Shown here piece after piece: positions 1 to 10,500 of a DNA stretch of 11,060 bases. Position numbers and translations under genes: made by a program. The DNA lies in assembly GCA_003133205.1 (NCBI GenBank), contig PKWK01000366.1, positions 1-11,060 of the forward strand, in the 5' to 3' direction. Below the pieces are notes generated by a model, which ran no database searches, had not been told where the DNA came from, and saw nothing but the letters and a program-made list of their open reading frames with translations. Within the stretch, counting starts at the first letter, position 1; every line of letters starts with the position of its first letter. The stretch comes from Granulicella sp. Lineage in GTDB: Bacteria > Acidobacteriota > Terriglobia > Terriglobales > Acidobacteriaceae.

Positions 1-97
1 CGCGCGCTGCACGACCCACACAACCAATCCGACCCGGCAATAGATCCTTGATCCGCTCCCACTGATCGTCCCGCAACCCGTAACGCCTTACAGTCAT
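1..97 (-). CDS. IS5-family transposase, N-terminal part (runs off window edge)
   Basis: The minus strand from an ATG at 97-95 reads as an open frame of about 32 codons to the window edge. It begins MTVRRYGLRDDQWERIKDLL and continues PGRIGCVGRAAR. The pattern YGLRDDQWERI-x-LLPG is the usual start of IS5-family transposases (IS427-like group, DUF4096-type N-terminal domain), which bind the element ends and move it by a DDE mechanism. The catalytic residues lie outside the window. An in-frame TAG lies four codons before the ATG, so the start is fixed; GAGAGG abuts the ATG as a weak ribosome-binding site. Whether the gene is intact cannot be judged. The family call is firm for so short a piece; the subgroup is inferred. 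Confidence 0.78.
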   Translation of the reverse strand, partial: MTVRRYGLRDDQWERIKDLLPGRIGCVGRAAR

Positions 98-153
98 CCT
101 CTCAAGCTAAAATCTGCTCAAGCTCACGCATATAGCCAATTTGATGACACCCC
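1..153 (-). mobile_element. left part of a probable IS5-type insertion sequence
   Basis: The transposase start at 97 is preceded on the minus strand by a short leader, as is normal for IS5 elements. The leader begins near GGGGTGTCATCAAATTGG (about 153 down to 136). It directly follows CTAG (154-157), a tetranucleotide of the type IS427-group elements duplicate on insertion. The leader carries an 8-bp direct repeat, CTCAAGCT on the plus strand, at 101-108 and 117-124. The other end is outside the window, so neither the terminal inverted repeat nor the target duplication can be confirmed. The boundary at 153/154 is an inference. Confidence 0.5.
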
Positions 154-168
154 CTAGGCTGTCGCTCG

Positions 169-3271
<3,103 letters not shown>

Positions 3272-3277
3272 TTGCTT

Positions 3278-3281
3278 CTCC
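3278..3281 (-). promoter_or_regulatory. ribosome-binding site for the carboxylesterase gene
   Basis: GGAG on the minus strand is followed by the 6-base spacer AAGCAA and the ATG at 3271. It favours this start over the ATGs at 3295 and 3283, and places the twin-arginine motif at residues 13-14, a normal Tat distance. Confidence 0.65.
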
Positions 3282-3322
3282 ATTGGATACGTCATCTGTC
3301 TTTGTCCTGCGGCCGGCTGGAC

Positions 3323-5323
3323 TTAGTAGGGCCGTGCGGATTCTGTCTCCAGCTTCCAGTGGTCCGTGCGGAAGGGTCCGGCAGGCAGCCCGGCTCCGTT
3401 GAACAACGTCGCCTGCGGGTTCGATTGCCAGGCGTAGCGCACTTCTTTGGGGTTCGGAACGTCGGGCGAGGAGACAATGACGGTATCGCCTTCAATCCGG
3501 GCACTCGCCCAGACGAACTTCTGGTCGTCGCCGGCTATGGAGAACTCGCCCATTTTGTCGCCGCCCTTCATGGCGAGGCCGCCGTCGGCGTGGGCGAACT
3601 TCAGCCGGATCTCTCCCTTGCGTCGGTCCACCTTAGCCAGGGTCGGCCCCTGGAAAACGATCTTCTTGTCGCCGTAGTAGTTGGCCAGAGCGCAGCGCGC
3701 GATGCGGTCGCCAGCGGGCTCCTTGTCCGTCGGATGAATCGTGTTGGGGTCGCCGGTATCGATGGTGACGGCGAGGCAGGTGTTGGGAACTGTCTGGGCG
3801 ACGACGGCCTGCGACTCACGCAAGTCGGACCAGTCGTCGTCCGTGGGTGTGTTGATATGCGGCAGATAGGCCGGCAGTTGCACGACGATGAAGGGGAAGT
3901 TGCCCTGCTGGAAGGTGTTTCGCCAGTCGCCGATCATGGCCGCCAGCACCTTGCGATACTGGTAGCCGCGGGGCGAGTTCTCTTCGCCCTGGTACCAGAT
4001 GGCGCCAGCGATGGAGAGGGGCGCGATGGGCTGAATCATGCCGGCGTGGAGGACGGCGGGCATTTCCGGCCAGTTCTGATAGCGGAGCGGCAGCGGCTGC
4101 GGCGGCCGGCCATCGACGCTAAGCTTTGCGTTCCAGGCGCCTGCGAGCGGGATGGTCTTGTCGCCGATGGTCATGCTCAGCTCTTCGGGCTTGCTCTCAA
4201 AGCCGCCGTTGGGGATTGTCCTGAGCACGCGGATGGTGATGACGTTCTTGCCTGGATGCAGCATTCCGGGCCGGATGGAATAGCGTCGCGGGTTTTCGAC
4301 CCAAGCGCTCCCGCCGATCTCCTGACCGTTGATGTAGACGGTGTCCATTTTCTCGATGATGCCGAGCTGGACCATGTTGCGGCCGGTGGGGACGGGGTCG
4401 GGAACGTCGAACGTTTTGCGGAAGTAGACCAGTGCAGGAGTGTCGGGCACGCCGAGCTCGGCGAAGCCGCCGGGAATGGTGACCTGCTTCCAACTGGAGT
4501 CGTCGTAGTCCGGCGCGGCCCAGTGCTCCTTCATGCCGATGTCGTAGTCGTCATACCAGTGCATGACGAAGTTGCCGTACTCAGGGCCCTTATTTTCGGC
4601 GACGATGCGGTTGTACTCGGTGATCACCGGATCGAAGTCGTGCAGCGGCTGAAGGCCCGCTATGCTGGTCCAGGACTCGGCCGGTGTTCCGCCGACTGCG
4701 CTGATGATGAGGCCGATAGGAATGTGCGTCTCTTGCTGGACGCGGCGGGCGAAGTAGAACGCGACGGCGGCGACGCGGCCGGCGGTGTCGGGGGTGACGA
4801 CGTTCCAGGAGCCGCTGACTGTGTCGGCCGGGTGATAGGGAGAGCGCTGGCCGACCGTGAAGAAGCGAATCTGGGGAAGGTCCGCGGTTTTAGCGTCCTC
4901 AGCGCCGGTCTTCGCCTGGCGCAGGCCAAACTGCATGTTGGACTGGCCGCTGCATAACCAAACATCACCCACCATAACGTTCTTCAGCGTCACCGTCTGT
5001 TTGCCGGTGACCGTCATCGTGTAGGGGCCTCCGGCGGCCGGCGGATCGATCTTCACCTGCCAGCGGTGGTCCGCGCCCGCGACCGCGGTTGCGGTGTGCC
5101 CGGCGATCTCCACCTTCACCTGGTCGCCCGGATCGGACCATCCCCAGATCGCGTCTTGCTTGTTACGCTGCAAGACCATGTTGTCGGCGAAGATGGTGCT
5201 GACAAGCGGCGGCGGTCCTGCTGGCTGAGCCGCGCGCGGAGGTCGCTGCGCTGCCGCGACAACACCCATTGCCTGAAAAGACCCTGTGAGTGCTACCAGA
5301 ACCAAAAATCCCCTGAGTTTCAT
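3323..5323 (-). CDS. Exported sialate O-acetylesterase-family acetylesterase (SGNH hydrolase)
   Basis: This 666-residue protein resembles the sialic acid-specific 9-O-acetylesterase family (PF03629 type). In plant-polymer loci such enzymes usually act as acetylxylan esterases. The ATG at 5323 gives a clear signal peptide (MKLRGFLVLVALTGSFQA, cut near AAAQ), and AAGGAAAG at 5333-5340 lies upstream; an ATG seven codons earlier and a TTG 14 codons earlier are less signal-like. Domain landmarks are an N-terminal beta region (about 40-115), the nucleophile block VWLCSGQSNMQ with Ser128, IISAVGGTPAESW (207-218), and an inserted galactose-binding-like jelly roll (about 270-385, with DDSSWKQV and INGQEIG). 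They are followed by AIWYQGEEN (441-449) and the Asp/His block DTGDPNTIHPTDK with His530. All expected active-site blocks are present. The gene starts 38 bp after the GH51 stop, which suggests co-transcription. Sialic acid is an unlikely substrate here; acetylated hemicellulose is inferred. Confidence 0.9.
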   Translation of the reverse strand: MKLRGFLVLVALTGSFQAMGVVAAAQRPPRAAQPAGPPPLVSTIFADNMVLQRNKQDAIWGWSDPGDQVKVEIAGHTATAVAGADHRWQVKIDPPAAGGPYTMTVTGKQTVTLKNVMVGDVWLCSGQSNMQFGLRQAKTGAEDAKTADLPQIRFFTVGQRSPYHPADTVSGSWNVVTPDTAGRVAAVAFYFARRVQQETHIPIGLIISAVGGTPAESWTSIAGLQPLHDFDPVITEYNRIVAENKGPEYGNFVMHWYDDYDIGMKEHWAAPDYDDSSWKQVTIPGGFAELGVPDTPALVYFRKTFDVPDPVPTGRNMVQLGIIEKMDTVYINGQEIGGSAWVENPRRYSIRPGMLHPGKNVITIRVLRTIPNGGFESKPEELSMTIGDKTIPLAGAWNAKLSVDGRPPQPLPLRYQNWPEMPAVLHAGMIQPIAPLSIAGAIWYQGEENSPRGYQYRKVLAAMIGDWRNTFQQGNFPFIVVQLPAYLPHINTPTDDDWSDLRESQAVVAQTVPNTCLAVTIDTGDPNTIHPTDKEPAGDRIARCALANYYGDKKIVFQGPTLAKVDRRKGEIRLKFAHADGGLAMKGGDKMGEFSIAGDDQKFVWASARIEGDTVIVSSPDVPNPKEVRYAWQSNPQATLFNGAGLPAGPFRTDHWKLETESARPY

Positions 5324-5361
5324 CGGTGCCAACTTTCCTTTCATCGCTTGCTGCTCGGCCC

Positions 5362-6105
5362 TCAATTAGCGAGCGGGAATTGGTACAGGTTAATGGTGAG
5401 GGGCGCGACGGAAAACGTTTTCTCGACTGCCACAGAAATCTGCTTGATGTCCACCTGCGGCGGCTGGCCCACGTGGTTGGAGGCGTCCGGACCAGGGCCT
5501 GTCATCACCCACAGCGTGGCAGAGCCGGTGGGATGCATGCCTGCGACGTTCAGGTTAAAGGTCTGCTGCGAGTCGGTGGCGTTCACCACGGAAAGGAGGA
5601 GCGATTTGCGGTCCGGGCTAAGCGCGGCCACCATGTCCAGGGGATAGGTGGGAGTGCCGGAGTTGACCGTGGGCTGATCTCCGCCGGGGAACTGGATGGG
5701 CGGTTGCGGCGAGTTTCCGGAGAGGGCAACGGGGATCGCGCCGACGAAGTGGTTGCTGTAGAGCTTGAAGACTAACCCTGTGGTGCTGAAGGTCGATCCG
5801 GTGCGGGTGATGTCCAGCATGGCGGCGCCGGTAGTGTGCGCGGCCATGGTGAGGAAGTCGGTGTGGCGCAGCATTTCATTGAAGATCATGCCGTATTCCA
5901 GCGCACCGCCGAGGCTGGCGCCGCGGCCGCCGCCTCCGCCCGAGAAGGCATACTCATCAATGGACAGGAAGATGTGCTTGTCGAGCATCGCCGGGAAGCG
6001 CTGCTGGTAGCCCTCCCACTCCAGCGCTTTATTGAGAACCACATTGCCTGCCGAGCGCGCCGACTCCAGCAGCGTCTGGTCGGCCTTGACGGTAAGCGTC
6101 ATCAT
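5362..6105 (-). CDS. GH51 alpha-L-arabinofuranosidase, C-terminal portion (nucleophile Glu and beta domain)
   Basis: This frame continues the GH51 barrel: TLTVKADQTLLESARSAGNV, then WEGYQQRFP, FLSIDEYAF and a Gly-rich loop. The Glu of IDE, residue 51 counting from the ATG at 6105, is the expected nucleophile. From about residue 80 the sequence (YGMIFNEMLRHTDFLTMAA, LVFKLYSNHF) leads into the C-terminal arabinofuranosidase beta domain, rich in LSVVNAT-type strands, which ends at QFPLAN. Frame-two sequence upstream of 6108 is a low-complexity Arg/Ser/Thr shadow and is left out. Translation could begin at ATG 6105 or 6102, or GTG 6108, because GGAGG lies at 6112-6116. A separate 247-residue chain would start in the middle of a barrel and is unlikely to fold alone. 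It ends 38 bp before the acetylesterase gene. Confidence 0.75.
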   Translation of the reverse strand: MMTLTVKADQTLLESARSAGNVVLNKALEWEGYQQRFPAMLDKHIFLSIDEYAFSGGGGGRGASLGGALEYGMIFNEMLRHTDFLTMAAHTTGAAMLDITRTGSTFSTTGLVFKLYSNHFVGAIPVALSGNSPQPPIQFPGGDQPTVNSGTPTYPLDMVAALSPDRKSLLLSVVNATDSQQTFNLNVAGMHPTGSATLWVMTGPGPDASNHVGQPPQVDIKQISVAVEKTFSVAPLTINLYQFPLAN

Positions 6106-7492
6106 CACTCGCCTCCGGCGCCAGCGTCTGGAGCTTTGCCGTATCGTACCGGCGGCCGGGGTGGGAGTACCAGTGCTCGGCGATGCCGTCGAAGTTGCCC
6201 CAAGTCTTCGAGAGGAAGTTGCCGGTCCAGTCCGCGGGCGATCCATAGATCGGCTGCAGATTTCCCACATACTTGCGGTCGTCGCCGTGCAGACCATCGT
6301 CCTGCAGCATGCGGCCGGATGCGATGAGAACGATCGACGGATCGACCTCGCGCATGGCCTTGGCGAATTCGTTGTGTTTCTGCATGAAGTACTTGGTATC
6401 TGTGCGCCCGATCTGCCAGGAGCCCCATGGCTCGTTGCCGATGTTCCAGAACTTGATGTGGTAGGGCTCTGGGTGTCCATTCTTCGCGCGTAGCGCACCC
6501 ATGGGCGTGCTGACAGGGCCGTTCATGTACTCGACCTGTTCGGCGGCGGAATGCGAGTCGCCCAGCCCGGCGTTCACGCTGATGTATGCCTCCACGCCGA
6601 TGAGCCGGCAGAAGGTCATGAACTCGTCCATGCCCAGGTCGTTGGGCTGCATGGCGCCCCAGGCATTGTCCCAGTCCGGCGGACGCTTATCCGGGTCGCC
6701 GATGGTGTGGTACCAGACGAGGTTGGAGGTGTAGTTGCCGCCGTAGCGCCAGAAGCCCATGTTGATCTGGCGGAAGAGGGCGATGACGTCGGGCCGGAAG
6801 CCGTCGATGTTGTCGGCCGGCATAACCGAGACCGCGCCGATGTGGAAGTCGCCCGAACCCGTACCGGTAATCTCCAGAGCGGCATCCGCCGTATCGGTGG
6901 GGGCGGAGAAGTTCAGCGGGACGGTTTTATAGGCTTGGCTGACCGGCACCGTGATGACCTGGCGGTCGGCGTCGCCCCGGCCCCACACGAGCGCAACTGT
7001 GACATGCGCTCCGGCGGCGCCGCGCAGAACGACGCGGCCAGTGTATTTCTTGCCGTTCGCCAGTTGTAGGCCGGACTGGCGGATGCCGTGAGGCGTTGAA
7101 GCATCGAGTGCGATGCGCGGGCTCTGATCGCCGACGAAGGGCTGCTGCTTGTCCATCGTGACGGCGTCATCGGGCCCCACCGGCCGCCAGCGCCGCTGGG
7201 CCGCGGCGCGCGGGGCGCCGCCTCCGCCCTGCTGCGGACGAGGAGCAGGATCGGGCGCCGATGTGATCGGGAAATAGAATTTCCGGTCGTCGAGCATCTC
7301 AGTCCAGACGGCGCGGTACATACTGTCACGGATGTGCTCGGTGAACATGCCGTATTCGTACTTCGATACCGGGGGCATGGTCTTCTGGGTGTCGATATTG
7401 ACGATGAGCCGGTCCGGGTTGGAACTCGGCTGCTGCGCCGGAGCGACGGATGCGAAGGAAAGGATAAGGGCTGCCGTCGTGATGGCTCTCAT
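6029..7492 (-). CDS. GH51 alpha-L-arabinofuranosidase, N-terminal portion (signal peptide to acid/base Glu)
   Basis: The ATG at 7492 has AGGAG (7501-7505) eight bases upstream and begins the signal peptide MRAITTAALILSFASVAPAQ, so the enzyme is exported, whereas many bacterial GH51 enzymes are cytoplasmic. Residues 46-73 carry the family start (YEYGMFTEHI, EMLDDRKFYF). A Pro/Gly/Gln-rich stretch (80-101) and a CBM4_9-like beta domain (about 110-225) follow. The barrel shows FWRYGGNYTS (247-256), ISVNAGLGD (304-312) and WNIGNE with acid/base Glu354. Family-like sequence continues to about residue 461 (YDTAKLQTLAPEA). The last 25 or so residues, DDDAYRQGRPD onward, are out of frame with the family and end at 6029. 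The frame is 487 codons long, too short for a GH51 enzyme. It begins 97 bp after the GH54 gene. Confidence 0.85.
   Translation of the reverse strand: MRAITTAALILSFASVAPAQQPSSNPDRLIVNIDTQKTMPPVSKYEYGMFTEHIRDSMYRAVWTEMLDDRKFYFPITSAPDPAPRPQQGGGGAPRAAAQRRWRPVGPDDAVTMDKQQPFVGDQSPRIALDASTPHGIRQSGLQLANGKKYTGRVVLRGAAGAHVTVALVWGRGDADRQVITVPVSQAYKTVPLNFSAPTDTADAALEITGTGSGDFHIGAVSVMPADNIDGFRPDVIALFRQINMGFWRYGGNYTSNLVWYHTIGDPDKRPPDWDNAWGAMQPNDLGMDEFMTFCRLIGVEAYISVNAGLGDSHSAAEQVEYMNGPVSTPMGALRAKNGHPEPYHIKFWNIGNEPWGSWQIGRTDTKYFMQKHNEFAKAMREVDPSIVLIASGRMLQDDGLHGDDRKYVGNLQPIYGSPADWTGNFLSKTWGNFDGIAEHWYSHPGRRYDTAKLQTLAPEASDDDAYRQGRPDAAGVGALGRQCGSQ
6112..6116 (-). promoter_or_regulatory. internal Shine-Dalgarno-like GGAGG at the GH51 frame change
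   Basis: The minus strand reads GGAGGCGAGTGATGATG, which places GGAGG three bases before a GTG and six and nine bases before two ATGs, all in the downstream frame. It may be chance in GC-rich coding sequence (it encodes PEA in frame one). It would also suit reinitiation, or a +1 shift aided by an internal Shine-Dalgarno as in prfB. Confidence 0.35.
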
Positions 7493-7589
7493 TTCGGTGT
7501 CTCCTGATTGTTTTGGCCGACGACCCCGCCATAAATGTCGAGGGCTCAAACCAAATCTCTCAAACCCTCTAACCGGTAAACATACGCTC
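7493..7589 (-). promoter_or_regulatory. 97-bp spacer between GH54 and GH51 genes with a short direct repeat
   Basis: The spacer holds two copies of CTCAAACC on the plus strand (7545-7552 and 7559-7566), 14 bp apart. I see no terminator hairpin with a T-run and no convincing -35/-10 pair. The repeat could be a pair of regulator half-sites or chance. The spacer is large enough for a secondary promoter, but none can be shown. Confidence 0.25.
7501..7505 (-). promoter_or_regulatory. ribosome-binding site for the GH51 gene
   Basis: AGGAG on the minus strand, followed by ACACCGAA and the ATG at 7492. It selects the start that yields the signal peptide over an in-frame ATG 44 codons upstream, which would overlap the end of the GH54 gene. 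Confidence 0.75.
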
Positions 7590-10500
7590 TCAATGAGGTC
7601 TGCTTTGATATTGGTTAGTAGCACCGGGCGTGGGAATATGGTCGGCGATCTGCGCCCCGCTGGCGTGTGCGCGGCTGAGGGCGGAGGTCAGCGTGATGCC
7701 GGTGCCGGCGACCTGCATGCCGGCAGCGTGGGCAAACTTCAGCGGCTCAGCGATGGTGATTGCCGATGCGCCTCTCCTGCCGCCGGCGGCGACCACCGCC
7801 GTCTCGGCCTTTGCGCCATCGTCGATGGCGATGGTCTGGCCCGGCCGGAAGCCGAACGCGTTGGCGACGGAGATTAGAGTGGCTCCCGCGGCAACAGGGG
7901 ACTCGATGGTCGTGGCCCCTGGCGTGCCCACCGTTGCGATCACAGCGGTCTCCTGATTCGCACCGGAGTCAATCAGGATCTTCTCGCCGGCATTGAAGCG
8001 CTCCACGCTCACAACTTTGATGTTGGACGCGCCCGCAGTCGAGGCCGCTGCCAAAGTGGCCGCAGCCTGGGTCTGGAAGTCGGCGCAGTTGCTGTCCATA
8101 TCCGCACCATCCGGATAACGGCCCGCGCTCTTGTAGGGTTCGCTGACGGCCATCGCAAACCGCCCGAAGCCGCCACCGCCTGAGCCGGGCGACGATGCAC
8201 GGCAGCCGCTCTCGCCGGATCCGCCTCCGCCCTGGTAACCCTCCGCGGCCCATGGATCCACGACGAGTCCGTAGTTGAGGCTGTCGACCACCAGGCCAGC
8301 GGCATCACGCAACACAATATTGCCGGCGCTGGGCGAGAGGGCCGGACCGCCGAACCACTGGTTGGGAGCGGGCGATCCCTGGTAGCCGGCGGTGGTAACG
8401 GCGGCGTCATGCACCACGGCATCGATGGCGTGGTCTCTGGTCAGCGCGGCGTCCAGCGTGATCCCGGTGCCCAGCGCCTGGATGGGCTCGTTGCTCGAGT
8501 GGGCAAACGCCGTCGCCGGCTCGAAGGTGATCCCCGTTCCGCGGTCGTTGAAGGGAAGGTTGGCAGAGTGGTGGAACTTGAGCGGAGCGGTCAACTCGAG
8601 ACCGGTTCCGGGGTCCATCACGTCCTCGCCACTGGAATGCGCTTCCGTGAGGGCGGGTGTAAAGTCCACCCCGCTGCCGGCTGGCCCCGGAGTGCCCACG
8701 GCTGTGATGGTCACTGTCTTCCAGTTCGCCGGGGTGCCGATGATGAGACGATCGCCTACGGCGAAGCCGTTCACGCTGCGAACCTTGATGTGGGTCGCGC
8801 CCGCACCTGCATCCGCAAGCAGGCCCGAACGGATCGCCTGCGTACCGACGCTCTTTACGGTCACGGTCTCGATGCCGTGGCCGACGCTGTCGACGTCGAG
8901 GCGGATCTTGTCGCCGGTCGAGATGTTGGCGACGGAGGTCACCTTGATGTTGGTGGAACCGGCGGGCGCGTCTGCTCCCAGCAGGGCCTGCGTGCCTGGC
9001 TTGCCCACCGCGGTGACCGTTGCGACCTCATACCGCTCCGTGCTGCGCGCGACGGCGGGATAGGTAGCCCCATAGCCAAGGGTGATCTTCTGGCCGACTT
9101 CGAAGCCGGCAGTGCTGGTAACGGGCACGTTGTTGGAGCCAGCGGGGATCGTGATGACCGGACCTTCGGGCAGCGGTTCCCACAGCGTGGTAGCGTTGCT
9201 GTCCGGCGTTCCGACGTTTGCGATCTTGCGGCTTTCCATACCGGAGCCGGTGTCGACGGCGATGGTATCGCCGGTATGCATGCCGGTTGTGCTGCGAACG
9301 TAGAGGGCGGTATCGCCTGCTCGCGCGGGAACCGCAAGGCCGGAGTTCGAGAGGCCAAGCAGGTAGAAGCCATGGGGTGCGAGCCTGGTTCCCACCGGAA
9401 TCTCGACCGAGGAGAAGATGGCCTGCTGCGCTGGGTGTTCGGTCACCGTCCAGTGAGAGAGGTCGACGTCTCTGGAACCGCCGTTGTAGAGCTCGATGAA
9501 GGGCTGCGTGGTGTGGGAGCTGAACTCGTTGATCTTGATCGGGAAGACGTTGCGCGCTTTTTCCGCCATCCTTTCGGACTGCTTGCCGCTCGCATTGGTC
9601 CACGAGACGTCCGCCACCAGGTCGCCGTTGAAGGCGGCCTGTCCCGAGGTGACCTTGAAGGTCGTGCTCACGCTGGCGCCGGGCGCGACCGGCTCAGGGA
9701 ACGTGCTGTTGCCGGAGGCGGCGGCGGTCCAGCCGCCTGGGGCGGAGAGGCTGAGCCTGACGTTCGTCGCGGGCGCATCGGTTGTATTCGTGAACGTCGC
9801 TGTGGTCTCCTGCGAGGACCCCGGCGTGAAGGTCTGCAGTCCCGGCGGAGTGGCCGCTGCAGACGCCGGCGCCAGCCTCACAGCCGGCACGGCGTACCTG
9901 GCAGCCACGATGTTGGCCTGAACGAGCTGGTCGGTGGCGTCGCTCGGGAAGGTGTTCGCGGCTGTCACCGCCCCCTCGTAGAAGGTGCCCTGGGAGCCGT
10001 TGCTGTTATCGCCGCCGTTGCCCAGTAGAATCGCTCCCTGCTTCCGCATCGGGTCGTAGCTGGCATCGACGCGCGGTCCGTCAAACATAACCGACAGAGC
10101 GCCCTGCTGCGAGTTGCCGCCCAGCGTGGTCCAATGATGCGGTTCGCCTTTGGCCATGGCAGTTACGAAGCGCCAGATGATGTTCGGCAACTCCTTGCAA
10201 AGCTTGGAGCGATCGTTCTTGTTGACGCAGCCCACGAGATTGTTCTCCTGGTCGGTCATGATCCAGGGGCCGGGAGGGTTGCCGCGGTACCAGGGAGTGG
10301 CGTCGCCGAAATAGGCGGTTTCCATGGTGCCGGCGTCATCATCGTGGCTGTCGATCTCGGAGTTGCCGTAGTCGAAGCAGCAGCCGGCGTTGAAGTGCTT
10401 GCCGCTGACGACCCAATACTGGCCTTCGGCCTGGTCGTCCACCGCAACACCCTTCAGGTCGTCCTCGCGCATGCCCATGCCGGGCTCGATGAAGACGCCG

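Larger units (their letters stand above)
5362..7492 (-). pseudogene. GH51 alpha-L-arabinofuranosidase interrupted by a frame change near 6100-6110
   Basis: Read across both frames this is one exported GH51 arabinofuranosidase of about 709 residues, which would cleave terminal alpha-L-arabinofuranosyl groups from arabinoxylan or arabinan. Frame one supplies the signal peptide, a carbohydrate-binding-like domain and the barrel through the acid/base WNIGNE. Frame two supplies the nucleophile FLSIDEYAF and the C-terminal beta domain. Similarity passes from one frame to the other around GAGGCGAGTGATGATGACG (6115-6097). One extra base, or two missing bases, would account for it. Neither part alone has both catalytic glutamates. 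Alternatives are a sequencing or assembly error, a real inactivating mutation, a split two-chain enzyme, or programmed +1 frameshifting. The surrounding sequence shows no other decay, so an error or a recent indel is most likely. Confidence 0.85.

Noticed and set aside
98..168. Terminator for the enzyme cluster
   Set aside because: The sequence after the esterase stop forms only a weak, mismatched stem around CCTAGG and has no T-run; it is better explained as an insertion-sequence junction.
6106..6498. N-terminal 131 codons of the longer frame that contains the GH51 C-terminal part
   Set aside because: This stretch overlaps GH51 barrel coding sequence in another frame and translates to Arg/Ser/Thr-rich noise; real similarity begins only at about 6108.
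7515..7580. Possible sigma70-like promoter in the GH54-GH51 spacer (TTGAGA with a CATTTAT further on)
   Set aside because: The spacing is about 20 bases and the -10 match is poor; it cannot be distinguished from chance.
7493..7624. Upstream extension of GH51 to an ATG at 7624
   Set aside because: It would overlap the GH54 end and put 44 non-signal residues before a clear signal peptide; AGGAG at 7501-7505 marks the ATG at 7492.
7641..9332. CRISPR-like array
   Set aside because: The periodicity is at protein level within one open frame, with diverged units and no identical short repeats or spacers.
8409..10028. Open frame of 539 codons on the plus strand opposite the GH54 gene
   Set aside because: It is the antisense shadow of the repeat and beta domains; there is no signal, no family motif and no ribosome-binding site.
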